A stretch of DNA of 64,000 nt from Methanobacterium sp. UBA353 (GCA_002496805.1 DALO01000029.1:62001-126000), one strand, 5' to 3'; numbered from the stretch's first letter, positions 29,513-38,296 are shown. Program-made: numbers and translations. Notes: generated by a model not told the origin, from the letters alone.

Positions 29513-30460
29513 ATGTCTATTAATAACTTAAACAAAGAAGATTTAAAAGTTTCCAAACCCTTCCTCAAATGGGCGGGTGGGAAAAGACAACTACTTTTTG
29601 AATTAGAAAAAAGATTACCTAACTTGATACTGGAAAATGGAATTATCGAGACATATGTCGAACCTTTTGTTGGTGGGGGGGCTTTGTTCTTTTATTTGGA
29701 GAGTAATTATCAAGTTAAAAAGTCCATTCTTTTAGATGTTAATATGGAACTGATCATGGCTTATCGGGCAATTCAGAACGATTCTAAATATTTAATCTCA
29801 ATATTGAAGGATATGGAGGACGAACACCTCCAAAAATCTGAAGAAAATAGAAAAAAGAACTATTATAGTAAAAGAGATGATTTCAACACACAAATGCATG
29901 AAATAGACTACACGCACTATAGCCGTGAATGGGTTGACCGGGCAGCCCATCTAATTTTTTTAAACAAAACATGTTTCAATGGACTTTTCCGACTCAACAG
30001 TAAAGGCGAGTTCAATGTACCTTTTGGCAGATACCAGAACCCCACCATATGTGATGTAGAAAACTTACAGTCTGCACACAATTCCCTTAAAAAAACAGAG
30101 CTCTTGTGCACAGATTTCACCAAGTCCCAACAATTCATCCAAAAAGGCACCCTGGTCTACCTTGACCCACCATATAGGCCCCTTAACAACACATCACATT
30201 TCACTGGATACTCCCGTGAGGGGTTCAGTGATCAGGACCAGAAAAAATTGGCAGAATTCTATAAAAAAATGGACACCAAAGGCGCACACTTAATTCTAAG
30301 CAACAGCGATCCTAAAAATCATGACCAAAAAGACGACTTCTTCGATGAACTATATTATGGATATAACATTCAACGAGTACCTGCTAAACGTAACATAAAT
30401 TCTAAAACCTCACGAAGAGGAGAAATCCAGGAGTTAATTATACGGAATTACTCCAATTAA
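29513..30460 (+). CDS. DNA adenine-N6 methyltransferase (Dam/DpnM type)
   Basis: A D12-class methyltransferase with FLKWAGGKRQLLFEL and FVGGGALFFYLE (SAM binding) and the catalytic LVYLDPPYRPLNNTSH (DPPY). It methylates adenine N6, probably in a GATC-like site as in relatives, although specificity cannot be read from sequence. AGGATG precedes the ATG at 29513; the frame extends to a TTG at 29489. No restriction endonuclease is adjacent: the next gene is a DUF1847 protein, so this looks like an orphan methylase. Confidence 0.9.
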   Translation: MSINNLNKEDLKVSKPFLKWAGGKRQLLFELEKRLPNLILENGIIETYVEPFVGGGALFFYLESNYQVKKSILLDVNMELIMAYRAIQNDSKYLISILKDMEDEHLQKSEENRKKNYYSKRDDFNTQMHEIDYTHYSREWVDRAAHLIFLNKTCFNGLFRLNSKGEFNVPFGRYQNPTICDVENLQSAHNSLKKTELLCTDFTKSQQFIQKGTLVYLDPPYRPLNNTSHFTGYSREGFSDQDQKKLAEFYKKMDTKGAHLILSNSDPKNHDQKDDFFDELYYGYNIQRVPAKRNINSKTSRRGEIQELIIRNYSN

Positions 30461-30496
30461 CCATATTTATAAAAAAAAATAAAGGAGTGAGATAGT

Positions 30497-31066
30497 TTGA
30501 ATTGTGCTTCCTGCCCCCATAAAGATTGTTACGATGGGAAAGATTGTTTAGATAGTAAAGATGAAATCACAAAACTTTACACCGAACAAGATATCAATTT
30601 ATTAAAAACTTCTACAGCCATCGAATCCAGATATTACATGGAAAAAACACGTATAGAAGAGATAATTCTATTTTCTGAGATGATGAATTATGAAAAGATA
30701 GGAATGGCATTCTGTTTGGGGCTTGAAGAAGAATCAAGAATAATCCATTCCATATTTAAAAAGCATTTTAAAGTCTATTCTGTGTGCTGTAAAATCTGTG
30801 GAATTGATAAATCCGATTTCAACCTTGAAAAAATTCATGAAAATCGTAAAGAGTCCATGTGTAACCCTATTGGCCAGGCATGGTTTCTGAATAAAAAGAA
30901 AACTGATTTAAATATAATTATCGGACTTTGTATGGGTCATGATTTGTTATTCACCGAACACTCACAAGCACCAGTAACCACCCTGGTGGTAAAAGACCGA
31001 ATACTGGCTCATAATCCATTAGGAGCAGTATACTCAAAATACTATCGTGACAAACTTTCAATCTAA
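30497..31066 (+). CDS. DUF1847 family metal-binding protein
   Basis: A 189-residue protein with a Cys-rich N-terminus (CASCPHKDCYDGKDC), ETRIEEI-like helix and CLGLEEESRII, followed by CCKICGIDK and MCNPIGQAWFLNKKKTDLNIIIGLCMGHD split over the C-terminal half. These conserved cysteines suggest a metal or Fe-S site. Members occur in anaerobes; function unknown. It starts with TTG behind AAAGGAGTGAG, 36 bases after the methylase. Confidence 0.85.
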   Translation: MNCASCPHKDCYDGKDCLDSKDEITKLYTEQDINLLKTSTAIESRYYMEKTRIEEIILFSEMMNYEKIGMAFCLGLEEESRIIHSIFKKHFKVYSVCCKICGIDKSDFNLEKIHENRKESMCNPIGQAWFLNKKKTDLNIIIGLCMGHDLLFTEHSQAPVTTLVVKDRILAHNPLGAVYSKYYRDKLSI

Positions 31067-31087
31067 TTTTCAGGGAAAACTGAATCT

Positions 31088-31303
31088 TCAAACATCTTTC
31101 GAATCTGGTTTTTGTGTAAATTCACATTTTTCAACGTTTTGCAGGGGAATTAGAACGGTTTTTTTTTCAGTTTCTTGAGAAGCGTAGATTATTTCAATTA
31201 AACCACGTTTTTCATGGATTTCAATTGACTTAACACCAAATTCTCCTTTACGAAAGTTGTGCACACTTTCATTAATCATGCTCACTTCAATCCTATCGAT
31301 CAT
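31088..31303 (-). CDS. Small hypothetical protein, 71 residues
   Basis: A basic and acidic mixed small protein beginning MIDRIEVSMINESVHNF and followed by beta-rich GVKSIEIHEKRGLIEIIYAS. No cysteines, membrane segment or known motif. GGTGATT nine bases before the ATG supports translation. It ends facing the DUF1847 gene. I do not recognise the family. Confidence 0.6.
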   Translation of the reverse strand: MIDRIEVSMINESVHNFRKGEFGVKSIEIHEKRGLIEIIYASQETEKKTVLIPLQNVEKCEFTQKPDSKDV

Positions 31304-31476
31304 ATACAATCACCAGACTTAACTTGAACTCAACACTTATATGTAGTTAATTAAATCTATTAGTGATAATTAGTTCGATTATGAAAAATCTGGGAGCAAA
31401 ATGTTACTACAATGTCCGCCCACAAATTTCTACATAAATTTATCATATCATCAGATATTCTGGAGGTTATTTAAGG

Positions 31477-32418
31477 ATGAATAATGTCATTATCGAGGTT
31501 CAAGACCTTAAAAAGAGTTTTGGAGGGTTTTTGGCAGTTGAAAATCTCAATCTTAAGATTAATCGTGGTGAAGTTTTTGGGTTCCTGGGACCCAACGGTG
31601 CCGGAAAAACCACATCAATCAACATGATGGTAGGACTTTTACGCCCCAGCAGTGGTCAAGTATTGATCGATGGCCGGGAAGTTCAAGAAATAGAGAAAGG
31701 AACTATTGGAATATGTCCACAAGAATTAGTATTATGGGACTATCTCACCTGTAGGGAAAGTTTAATGCTCATGGGTGACATGTATGAAGTTCCAGGAGCT
31801 AAACTAAAAAAAAGGGTTGATAAATTATTGGATGACCTCTTCCTAACTGAAAAGGCCAACACTGTTGTTTCACAACTTTCTGGTGGTATGAAACGTCGAT
31901 TGAACCTGGCATTAGCATTAATCCATGAACCCGAGATCGTGGTCTTAGACGAACCTTCAGAAGGCCTTGACCCACAATCTCGCAGAGTTTTATGGAATTA
32001 CATTCGAAGTTTGCGTGATGATGAAGGAAAGACTGTTATTTTGACCACTCACCTCATGGACGAAGCAGACAGATTATCTGATCGTGTTGCCATCATTGAC
32101 CATGGTAAGTTGCTAAGGCTGGACACACCTTCCAATCTTAAGAAGGAAACTGGTGAGGGTGATGTGGTAGAAATGATAATTTCAGATCCTGGAAAAAATC
32201 AGGAATTTATTAATTCAGTAAAAAAACTGGAAGGAATTTATGGTGTGGTAGAAGTAAATTCCCAGATAAACATCAGGGCCAGGGATGCTGTTGGTAAACT
32301 CCCCCTTATTATGGATGAATTAAAGCATTTTGGACTTCGAGTAGTTGATCTTTCTGTGCGGCAGAATACATTAGAAGATGTTTTCATTGATTTAACTGGA
32401 ACTGGGTTGAGGGAGTAA
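31477..32418 (+). CDS. ABC transporter ATP-binding protein (drug/ABC-2 exporter type)
   Basis: A 313-residue ATPase with Walker A GPNGAGKTTS, signature LSGGMKRRL, Walker B VVLDEPSEGLDP and switch His in TTHLMDEADRL. A C-terminal extension of about 80 residues is typical of DrrA-like exporters. GGAGGTTATTTAAGG precedes the ATG. The permease gene follows after two bases, so the pair makes a simple exporter of unknown substrate. Confidence 0.94.
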   Translation: MNNVIIEVQDLKKSFGGFLAVENLNLKINRGEVFGFLGPNGAGKTTSINMMVGLLRPSSGQVLIDGREVQEIEKGTIGICPQELVLWDYLTCRESLMLMGDMYEVPGAKLKKRVDKLLDDLFLTEKANTVVSQLSGGMKRRLNLALALIHEPEIVVLDEPSEGLDPQSRRVLWNYIRSLRDDEGKTVILTTHLMDEADRLSDRVAIIDHGKLLRLDTPSNLKKETGEGDVVEMIISDPGKNQEFINSVKKLEGIYGVVEVNSQINIRARDAVGKLPLIMDELKHFGLRVVDLSVRQNTLEDVFIDLTGTGLRE

Positions 32419-32420
32419 AA

Positions 32421-33698
32421 ATGAAGTTTATTAGCATTGCAAAAAAGGATTTCAAAGAATTAATACGTGATCGTAAAAGCTTGGCAATGATTCTCCTGTT
32501 TCCCCTATTTTTCATGTTAGTATTTGGATTTGCCTTTGGAGGAATGGGGCAGAGCAACCAACCCCACAACTTGGCAGTTGTAAATTATGATAAAGGAGCC
32601 ACCATGCCTATTACTGGAGAAACAGTGAACTTTGGCAACAACTTAACAAAGGTACTGGAGGATTCTAAGTATCAAGACAGTGATGTTCATTTATTTGATG
32701 TCAACCTGACCACTGAAAGTGATGCCAACAAAAAACTTGAAGCTAAGGATGTTGATGCAGCTTTGATCATACCGGAAAACTTTTCCCAATCAATGGTAGC
32801 CATGATCACCAGTACCATGCAGCAACCATTAACAACTGGGACGGGTACATCAGCATCGTCTTTCAATGCCACCGCAACACTGATTATCAGGGGAGACACT
32901 GGATATATCGGTTTCGGCACCAGTCAAGGGATTTTAACTGGTGTTTTGGAGCAGTATAAAGATACGCTGGTCACCCAAACACGCAGTGCCATCACTGGAT
33001 CATCAGGGGCTGAAACAACACAGTACATTCAAAGCAAGGTGGAAGCCATTTCCGGCACTGGATCCTTCACCACATTTGACTTTCTGGCCCCGGGAATGAT
33101 GGTATTTGCAATTTTACTTTTAACAACCACTGTGGCCTCCGCTTTAACCAGGGAAGTGGAAAAAGGCACATTGGCCCGACTTAAACTATCTAACATGACA
33201 TCTTTTGACATATTATTTGGAGGATTATTGCCATGGTCCCTCATTGCTGGAGTACAAGTTGTCATACTCTTAATTGTCGCAGTTCTAATTGGATTCCATT
33301 GGCAAGGTGGATTAAATTCACTCATATTTGCCTTATTTGTTGGAATCATTGGAGGCATAGCTTCCATCTCACTGGGAATGATAATAGCTGCCTTCACACG
33401 TAATGATAATCAGGCCGGTAATCTGGGAACCCTGATAAGTGTGCCCACCAGTTTCCTTGTAGGTGCATTTTTTCCACTGCCTCAAGTAGTGATTGGACAT
33501 CTATGGGGACAATCATTCCAAATTTATGACATTTTACCCTGGACCCATGTTCTCTATGCCCTCAGAGCAACCCTAACCTTCGGGGGTGGATGGGATGCCA
33601 TTGCTTACCATGTGGGATGGGCTGCCCTATTAACTGCTGTGCTCTTTGTGATAGGGGTGGTGTTGTTTTCAAAAAACAGATTAAGGGCTGATAACTAA
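32421..33698 (+). CDS. ABC-2 type transporter permease
   Basis: A 425-residue permease: one N-terminal membrane helix (LAMILLFPLFFMLVFGFAFG), a large outside loop of about 170 residues, then five membrane helices. The first part of that second block reads DFLAPGMMVFAILLLTTTVASA with the ABC-2 motif EVEKGTLARLKLS after it. Forms an exporter with the ATPase encoded two bases upstream. Stop is followed by an unrelated methyltransferase 27 bases later. Confidence 0.93.
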   Translation: MKFISIAKKDFKELIRDRKSLAMILLFPLFFMLVFGFAFGGMGQSNQPHNLAVVNYDKGATMPITGETVNFGNNLTKVLEDSKYQDSDVHLFDVNLTTESDANKKLEAKDVDAALIIPENFSQSMVAMITSTMQQPLTTGTGTSASSFNATATLIIRGDTGYIGFGTSQGILTGVLEQYKDTLVTQTRSAITGSSGAETTQYIQSKVEAISGTGSFTTFDFLAPGMMVFAILLLTTTVASALTREVEKGTLARLKLSNMTSFDILFGGLLPWSLIAGVQVVILLIVAVLIGFHWQGGLNSLIFALFVGIIGGIASISLGMIIAAFTRNDNQAGNLGTLISVPTSFLVGAFFPLPQVVIGHLWGQSFQIYDILPWTHVLYALRATLTFGGGWDAIAYHVGWAALLTAVLFVIGVVLFSKNRLRADN

Positions 33699-33725
33699 AA
33701 CAATGATATTTAAATAAATGAAACG

Positions 33726-34316
33726 TTGGTGGCAGCTATTACCGAAAAAAAATATGGCCATAAACATCATGGAAAATCTTCCCAAGATATACTGGATGCG
33801 AGTAATGTTTTAAGGGCAATAGGGTTAGTTGAAGGTGATAAATTCATTGATGCTGGTTGTGGTGATGGATTCATTTCCATAGCAGCATCCAAAATTGTAA
33901 AAAACCGTGGAAAGGTTTATTCGCTGGATGCATATGAACCGGGTCTGGATATTCTCCGAAAAAAGATCAGCCAAAATAGAATTGAAAATATCAAAGTTAT
34001 ACTGGCTGATATGACTGTTGCCATTCCCTTAAATGATGAAATTGCTAATAAATGTGTCATGGTCAATGTACTTCATGGATTTGCCAGTGAAGGAACATTA
34101 GGTCCTGTTTTATCCGAGATTAAAAGAATTCTTCAACCGGGAGCTACATTTGCAGTTGTTGAATTTAATAAGTCTGAAGGACCCCCAGGACCACCATACA
34201 ATATTCGTTTAAGTCCGGAAGACGTGGAAACGATACTTGAAGAATACAAATTCAGTATTGGTGGCACTCAAGAAGTTGGTAAATATCACTATCTGGTGGA
34301 GTCTTTTAAAAAATAA
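33726..34316 (+). CDS. Class I SAM-dependent methyltransferase
   Basis: A 196-residue enzyme with the SAM loop FIDAGCGDGFISIAAS, acidic loop YSLDAYEPGLDILR and VNVLHGFASEGTLGPVLSEIKRILQ typical of UbiE/arsenite-methylase-like enzymes. The short length and a C-terminal PPGPPYNIRLSPEDVE do not fix a substrate. The start is uncertain: TTG at 33726 or GTG at 33729, and no strong ribosome site is seen. It may be co-transcribed with the exporter genes. Confidence 0.85.
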   Translation: MVAAITEKKYGHKHHGKSSQDILDASNVLRAIGLVEGDKFIDAGCGDGFISIAASKIVKNRGKVYSLDAYEPGLDILRKKISQNRIENIKVILADMTVAIPLNDEIANKCVMVNVLHGFASEGTLGPVLSEIKRILQPGATFAVVEFNKSEGPPGPPYNIRLSPEDVETILEEYKFSIGGTQEVGKYHYLVESFKK

Positions 34317-34361
34317 ATTGGCAAGAAAATAATGGATTAAAAAATTAATTAAAGGTCTACT

Positions 34362-35090
34362 CTAGTAGAGTTGGGTGTAACTTTCCAAATAATCCCCATG
34401 GTCTCTGTCCAAAATTCTCAAAGCAGACATTGCCTCGGGGGAAGAACAGCATCTTTCTTCCACTAAATTACGCAGAGTTCCATTTTTTATATGAGCCCTA
34501 ACCTCTCTTAAAACAAAATCCAGTGATTTACGGTTGTAATTCTTAATTTCTCCAGGATTTAAGTCATAAATTGGATATTTTTCAAGGTCATAATCATGGT
34601 CTGGGGTGGTTAAAATCCCAATATGAGCATAGTAATCAGCACTGGGCTCTCCAAATAAATCGATTCCCATATAAGCCAGGAGTGGTATGAAGCTGAGTTT
34701 TGTAAATGGAAAGTAAAGTGCTGAATTGGGGTTCATGGCCTTTCTTAAACTGATAATAATATTTAAAAGATCACGTGGTCTTCTTAATAATTCTTCAGAA
34801 TTAGCCACCAGAAAAAGGCGGAAACCTAATTTTTCAAGGGAATTTGCACATTCAATCCGCAGATCAGGGTATTTTGAACCTTGAATCACTGCCATCTGGT
34901 TACAATCTCCTTTTTTGGCCTTGCCAATAGTGTTAGCAACAGACCATGAGGCCATTTCCAAGGGAACATCATAGGGCATAGGTTCATCTCGAATCATCAT
35001 TTCTGGATCAAATTTTAGGAGATGGGGTGTGGTATTGTTCATATGCTTTCCCAGTCTGGCAGGTCCATCGTGTAGCTTTATTTCCAACAT
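34362..35090 (-). CDS. TGT/archaeosine-synthase (ArcS)-like domain protein
   Basis: A 242-residue protein with the N-terminal HDGPARLGKHM that resembles the start of archaeosine tRNA transglycosylase/ArcS proteins, AVIQGSKYPDLRIECANSLEKLG, and a C-terminal LRNLVEERCCSSPEAMSALR like the ArcS lysine/helix region. It is about the size of one TGT-like catalytic domain; the PUA and other domains of full ArcS are absent. The role in archaeosine formation is an inference from similarity. The start ATG follows GGTTATAAC, with a TATA-like ATAATATAAG near 35140 on this strand. Confidence 0.7.
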   Translation of the reverse strand: MLEIKLHDGPARLGKHMNNTTPHLLKFDPEMMIRDEPMPYDVPLEMASWSVANTIGKAKKGDCNQMAVIQGSKYPDLRIECANSLEKLGFRLFLVANSEELLRRPRDLLNIIISLRKAMNPNSALYFPFTKLSFIPLLAYMGIDLFGEPSADYYAHIGILTTPDHDYDLEKYPIYDLNPGEIKNYNRKSLDFVLREVRAHIKNGTLRNLVEERCCSSPEAMSALRILDRDHGDYLESYTQLY

Positions 35091-35336
35091 GTTATAACCA
35101 TTTGATATTTACTAAATTTTTACTAAAAATTCATAGAAAATACTTATATTATGAAATTTTACTGAAAAGCAGATATTACTTGGACAGTTAAGTTAAAGAG
35201 TTTTTTCATACCAAGATCATATAAAATTCACTGTCCCCCTTCCCTAAAATTAGATGAATATAGTATTTATTTAGGGGATATTATTATTTTTTTAAATATT
35301 ATCATTTTCAATAGCTGACCACAATTTTTTACAACT

Positions 35337-35353
35337 GTAACCTAAAAGGTTAC
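35337..35353. promoter_or_regulatory. Palindromic operator-like site upstream of hdrCB
   Basis: GTAACCTAAAAGGTTAC is a perfect 7-3-7 inverted repeat. It lies 18 to 23 bases before the BRE/TATA element of hdrCB, where archaeal activators or competing repressors bind. It is the most regular palindrome seen in the promoter regions of this window. No regulator is encoded beside it. Confidence 0.5.
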
Positions 35354-35370
35354 ACTAAGCTATTTTTTAG

Positions 35371-35384
35371 CAACCTTTATATAT
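35371..35384 (+). promoter_or_regulatory. BRE/TATA promoter of the hdrCB operon
   Basis: CAACCTTTATATAT is a good archaeal BRE-TATA. The start site should be near 35408, leaving a leader of about 50 bases before the hdrC start at 35459. The 368-base gap 35091-35458 otherwise holds only the divergent promoter of the ArcS-like gene. Confidence 0.65.
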
Positions 35385-35458
35385 GCCAGTAACCAGACCT
35401 TCAACTGGAAATCAGATGGTTTTCCAAGAAACCGTAGGATGACCGGGGTGTGAATATC

Positions 35459-36373
35459 ATGAGCTTTTTAAAACGCTTAAAAAACGTATTTAGTGGCGAA
35501 AAAGAGCCAGAAAAGAAAGATAAATCAACGAAATCAGAGGAAAGCAAGCCCCCGGTTGAAGAAAAAGAAACGAAAGTACAAGAGAATGCCAAAGAAGTTC
35601 AAGAAAAATCCAAGGAAACCAAAAAAGCAGGCACTGAAAAATCTGTTAAAGACAAACCAGAAAAAACAACCAGTACAGAAAAAACTCAATCTAAAGAAGA
35701 TAAACCACAAAAAACCAAAGATAAAACAGACTCTGAAGAAAAAAAACCGGAAAAGGCTGAAACTAATGAGTCAGTCAAATCAGAAGATAAACCTAAAAAA
35801 GAAAGGAGTGAGAGTATGACTTTACTGCAAAAGGATCGAACCATAGTAACTCGTTCAGATGTAGACGAAAATTTCAAACAGGAAATCATGGATGCTGGCG
35901 CAGAAACAGTGGCAATATGTTTCCAGTGCGGTACTTGTACTGCTGCCTGTCCATCAGGAAGAAGAACACCATACCGGATAAGGCAATTAGTTAGAAGAGC
36001 CGTAATGGGATTAAAAGATGATGTTATTTCTGATGACAGCATATGGATGTGTACCACCTGTTATGAGTGTCAGGAAAGATGCCCACGAGGTATTAAAATT
36101 GTGGACATTGTAAAAATCGTACGAAACTACGCTGCCCAGGCAGGTTACATGGGTCAAGCACACAAAATGGTGGGAAGTTTCGTAATCAAAACCGGTCACG
36201 GTGTACCAATTAACCCAGCAACTAAAGAACTCAGAAAAAGAGTGGGACTAGACGAACTACCACCAACAACCCACAGCTTCCCAGGAGCCCTAGACGAAGT
36301 CCAAGGCATAGTTAAAGCCACTGGATTTGACAACCTAATCGGATACAACTGGGATACAGAAGCAATAGATTAA
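35459..36373 (+). CDS. hdrC: CoB-CoM heterodisulfide reductase subunit C with N-terminal Lys/Glu-rich extension
   Basis: HdrC carries two 4Fe-4S clusters that pass electrons to HdrB, which reduces CoM-S-S-CoB. The canonical HdrC part starts at MTLLQKDRTIVTRSD (residue 120) with CFQCGTCTAACPSGRR and CTTCYECQERCPRG. Before it lie 119 extra residues: an amphipathic start MSFLKRLKNVFSGEK, then almost only Lys, Glu, Thr, Ser and Asp. The 35459 ATG has GGGGTG upstream, and the ATG at 35816 has its own GGAGTGA, so both a 304- and a 185-residue product are possible. The extension is low-complexity and probably disordered. Confidence 0.93.
   Translation: MSFLKRLKNVFSGEKEPEKKDKSTKSEESKPPVEEKETKVQENAKEVQEKSKETKKAGTEKSVKDKPEKTTSTEKTQSKEDKPQKTKDKTDSEEKKPEKAETNESVKSEDKPKKERSESMTLLQKDRTIVTRSDVDENFKQEIMDAGAETVAICFQCGTCTAACPSGRRTPYRIRQLVRRAVMGLKDDVISDDSIWMCTTCYECQERCPRGIKIVDIVKIVRNYAAQAGYMGQAHKMVGSFVIKTGHGVPINPATKELRKRVGLDELPPTTHSFPGALDEVQGIVKATGFDNLIGYNWDTEAID
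35805..35818 (+). promoter_or_regulatory. Internal ribosome binding site and ATG for a short HdrC
   Basis: GGAGTG followed five bases later by ATG at 35816. The site matches the 3' end of archaeal 16S rRNA as well as the sites of neighbouring genes, and the ATG marks exactly where homology to ordinary HdrC begins. It could allow independent translation of the 185-residue subunit from the same mRNA. Confidence 0.6.
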
Positions 36374-36383
36374 GGTGATTAAT

Positions 36384-37289
36384 ATGGCTGAACAAGAATT
36401 TGCATACTTCTTAGGATGCATCATGAACAACCGATACCCTGGTATCGAAAAAGCTACCCGAATACTCTTCGACGCATTAGATGTGGGTCTTAAAGACATG
36501 GAAGGAGCATCATGCTGCCCTGCTCCTGGTGTATTTGGTTCATTTGACAGAACCACCTGGGCTTCCATTGCTGCCCGAAACCTCACCATTGCCGAAGAAC
36601 AGGGAAATGACATTATGACTGAGTGTAACGGATGTTTCGGATCACTATTTGAAACCAACCACATGCTACACGAAGACCCGGAAATGAAAGAAAAGATCAA
36701 CAAGGTCTTGGCAGAAGTCGACCGAGAATACAAGGGTGAAATAGAAGTCAGACACTTTGCTGAAATCCTATACAACGATGTGGGACTTGAAAAACTCACT
36801 GAAAAAATGATCAAACCACTGAACCTCAACGTGGCTGTACACTACGGATGTCACTTCCTGAAACCTAGCTCAGAAATAGGTATCGATGATCCAATACAAC
36901 CCTCCATACTTGATGAACTGGTAGAAATTACCGGTGCCAAATCAGTACCATACAAAGACAAAATGATGTGCTGTGGTGCAGGTGGAGGATTAAGATCCAG
37001 AGATATCGATGTAACCGCTGATTTCACCAAAGAAAAACTCACCAACATGAGAGATGCTGGTGCAGATGCCATAGTCAATGTTTGCCCGTTCTGTCACCTT
37101 CAATTTGACGTTGGACAAGTGGAGACAAACGAGAAATTTGGAACTGACTTTGACATACCAGTTTTCCACCTGGCCCAGTTATACGGAATGGCAATGGGTG
37201 TCAGCAAAGATGACCTCACAGTGGACGCTCACCAAATCAGCACTGACCCAGCCCTCAAAAAACTGGATGAAATAACTGGCGGAGAATAA
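36384..37289 (+). CDS. hdrB: CoB-CoM heterodisulfide reductase subunit B
   Basis: HdrB holds the noncubane 4Fe-4S clusters that reduce the heterodisulfide CoM-S-S-CoB to the two free thiols in the last step of methanogenesis. The 301-residue protein has two CCG domains: ASCCPAPGVFGS/TECNGCFGSL and CHFLKPSSE/MMCCGAGGGLRS/VNVCPFCHLQFD. GGTGAT precedes the ATG at 36384, ten bases after the hdrC stop. The iron-sulfur flavoprotein HdrA is not in this window. Confidence 0.97.
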   Translation: MAEQEFAYFLGCIMNNRYPGIEKATRILFDALDVGLKDMEGASCCPAPGVFGSFDRTTWASIAARNLTIAEEQGNDIMTECNGCFGSLFETNHMLHEDPEMKEKINKVLAEVDREYKGEIEVRHFAEILYNDVGLEKLTEKMIKPLNLNVAVHYGCHFLKPSSEIGIDDPIQPSILDELVEITGAKSVPYKDKMMCCGAGGGLRSRDIDVTADFTKEKLTNMRDAGADAIVNVCPFCHLQFDVGQVETNEKFGTDFDIPVFHLAQLYGMAMGVSKDDLTVDAHQISTDPALKKLDEITGGE

Positions 37290-37409
37290 ACACATTCTCC
37301 CCTATAACTTCTTTTTTTTTATCCAAAGTTTTTTATTTTTCAAAATACTAATTTTAATTAAAAGTTACATTATAAGTATTAGGTAATGATTCACAAAAGA
37401 GGTGTTTTT

Positions 37410-37676
37410 TTGTTCGTAGCTAGTTTAGCCGGAGTTTTCAAATTCAAAGAACTACCTGAGAAATACGGTCCTTTTGTACAGTATAAGGCATCTATAGAAA
37501 ATAAAACAATCAAAAGTGATGATGAAGTTGCAATTTTGGAGATCAAAGGCACAGAAAGTCTTCACGTCCTGTTTTTAGATTCTTACACTGATTTTAAACA
37601 AATCGAAGAGGAGCTTAAAACTGCAGACGCCAAGATCAATCACAGTTCCAAACAGGTTCTGGAAGGTTACCTATGA
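37410..37676 (+). CDS. DUF749 family protein
   Basis: An 88-residue alpha/beta protein of a methanogen family (ASLAGVFKFKELPEKYGPFV at the start). I recall that the homologue next to hdrCB in Methanothermobacter, MTH1880, was solved by NMR and binds calcium; this is from memory. TTG at 37410 is favoured because AAAGAGGTG lies six bases before it; the frame reaches back to 37386. The stop overlaps the next gene by ATGA. Confidence 0.82.
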   Translation: MFVASLAGVFKFKELPEKYGPFVQYKASIENKTIKSDDEVAILEIKGTESLHVLFLDSYTDFKQIEEELKTADAKINHSSKQVLEGYL

Positions 37677-38218
37677 ATGAATTACCTGCCGAACAAACCT
37701 GGCTGGTTCTGGTGGAATTACTCACCGATCTCAGGAAAAAGGGAGTAAAAATTCCTAAAAAAGTCACCAAAAACATTCAAATGGCCAAAACAGTCATAAA
37801 CTTCTATAAAGTCGACCCAACAGACCCTGAAAGACAGGTGGAAGTTAAACGAATCAACGAATTTTTAACAACAGCACAAAATTCACTCATGACAATGGCT
37901 AACCAGTTCAGTGGAGACTACGCTGATGATTGGATGGAAAAACTACTACAAGCTTCCAGAGGAGAAGAAGTATATCCCCAGAAAAAAACTGATTCCAAAT
38001 TCGTGATAGGTGCTCCTTCTGGTTTTTCAATGATCAGAGTCAACTTCAAAGCACCACTTTCAGAAGACCGAGTTCAGGAAATAGCTGAGTATCACAATGT
38101 TATAATCGAGTTTGTAGAAGATCATGTGATAGCAGTATACGGTGACCAAGAAAACCTTAAAAAAAGTCTCCAGGAACTTTCAACATTCTTTAAAGAACAA
38201 TTACAAGACACTGATTAA
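37673..38218 (+). CDS. DUF2096 family protein
   Basis: A 181-residue methanogen protein with a helical N-terminal domain (WLVLVELLTDLRKKGVKIPKKV, then VDPTDPERQVEVKRIN) and a small alpha/beta C-terminal domain (SGFSMIRVNFKAPLSEDRVQEI). No function known. It begins in the stop codon of the DUF749 gene, so the two are made together. Confidence 0.85.
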   Translation: MNELPAEQTWLVLVELLTDLRKKGVKIPKKVTKNIQMAKTVINFYKVDPTDPERQVEVKRINEFLTTAQNSLMTMANQFSGDYADDWMEKLLQASRGEEVYPQKKTDSKFVIGAPSGFSMIRVNFKAPLSEDRVQEIAEYHNVIIEFVEDHVIAVYGDQENLKKSLQELSTFFKEQLQDTD

Positions 38219-38296
38219 TTATAACAAGGCTTACAACTTAATCATAACTTAAAATATAAATTACTACAAAATTCCCTAAAACGGAGTGAATTGATA

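Noticed and set aside
35493..35819. 108-residue Lys/Pro/Arg-rich ORF in another frame of the hdrC extension
   Set aside because: It is the shifted reading of the same A-rich stretch; the HdrC frame continues into a conserved domain and this one does not.
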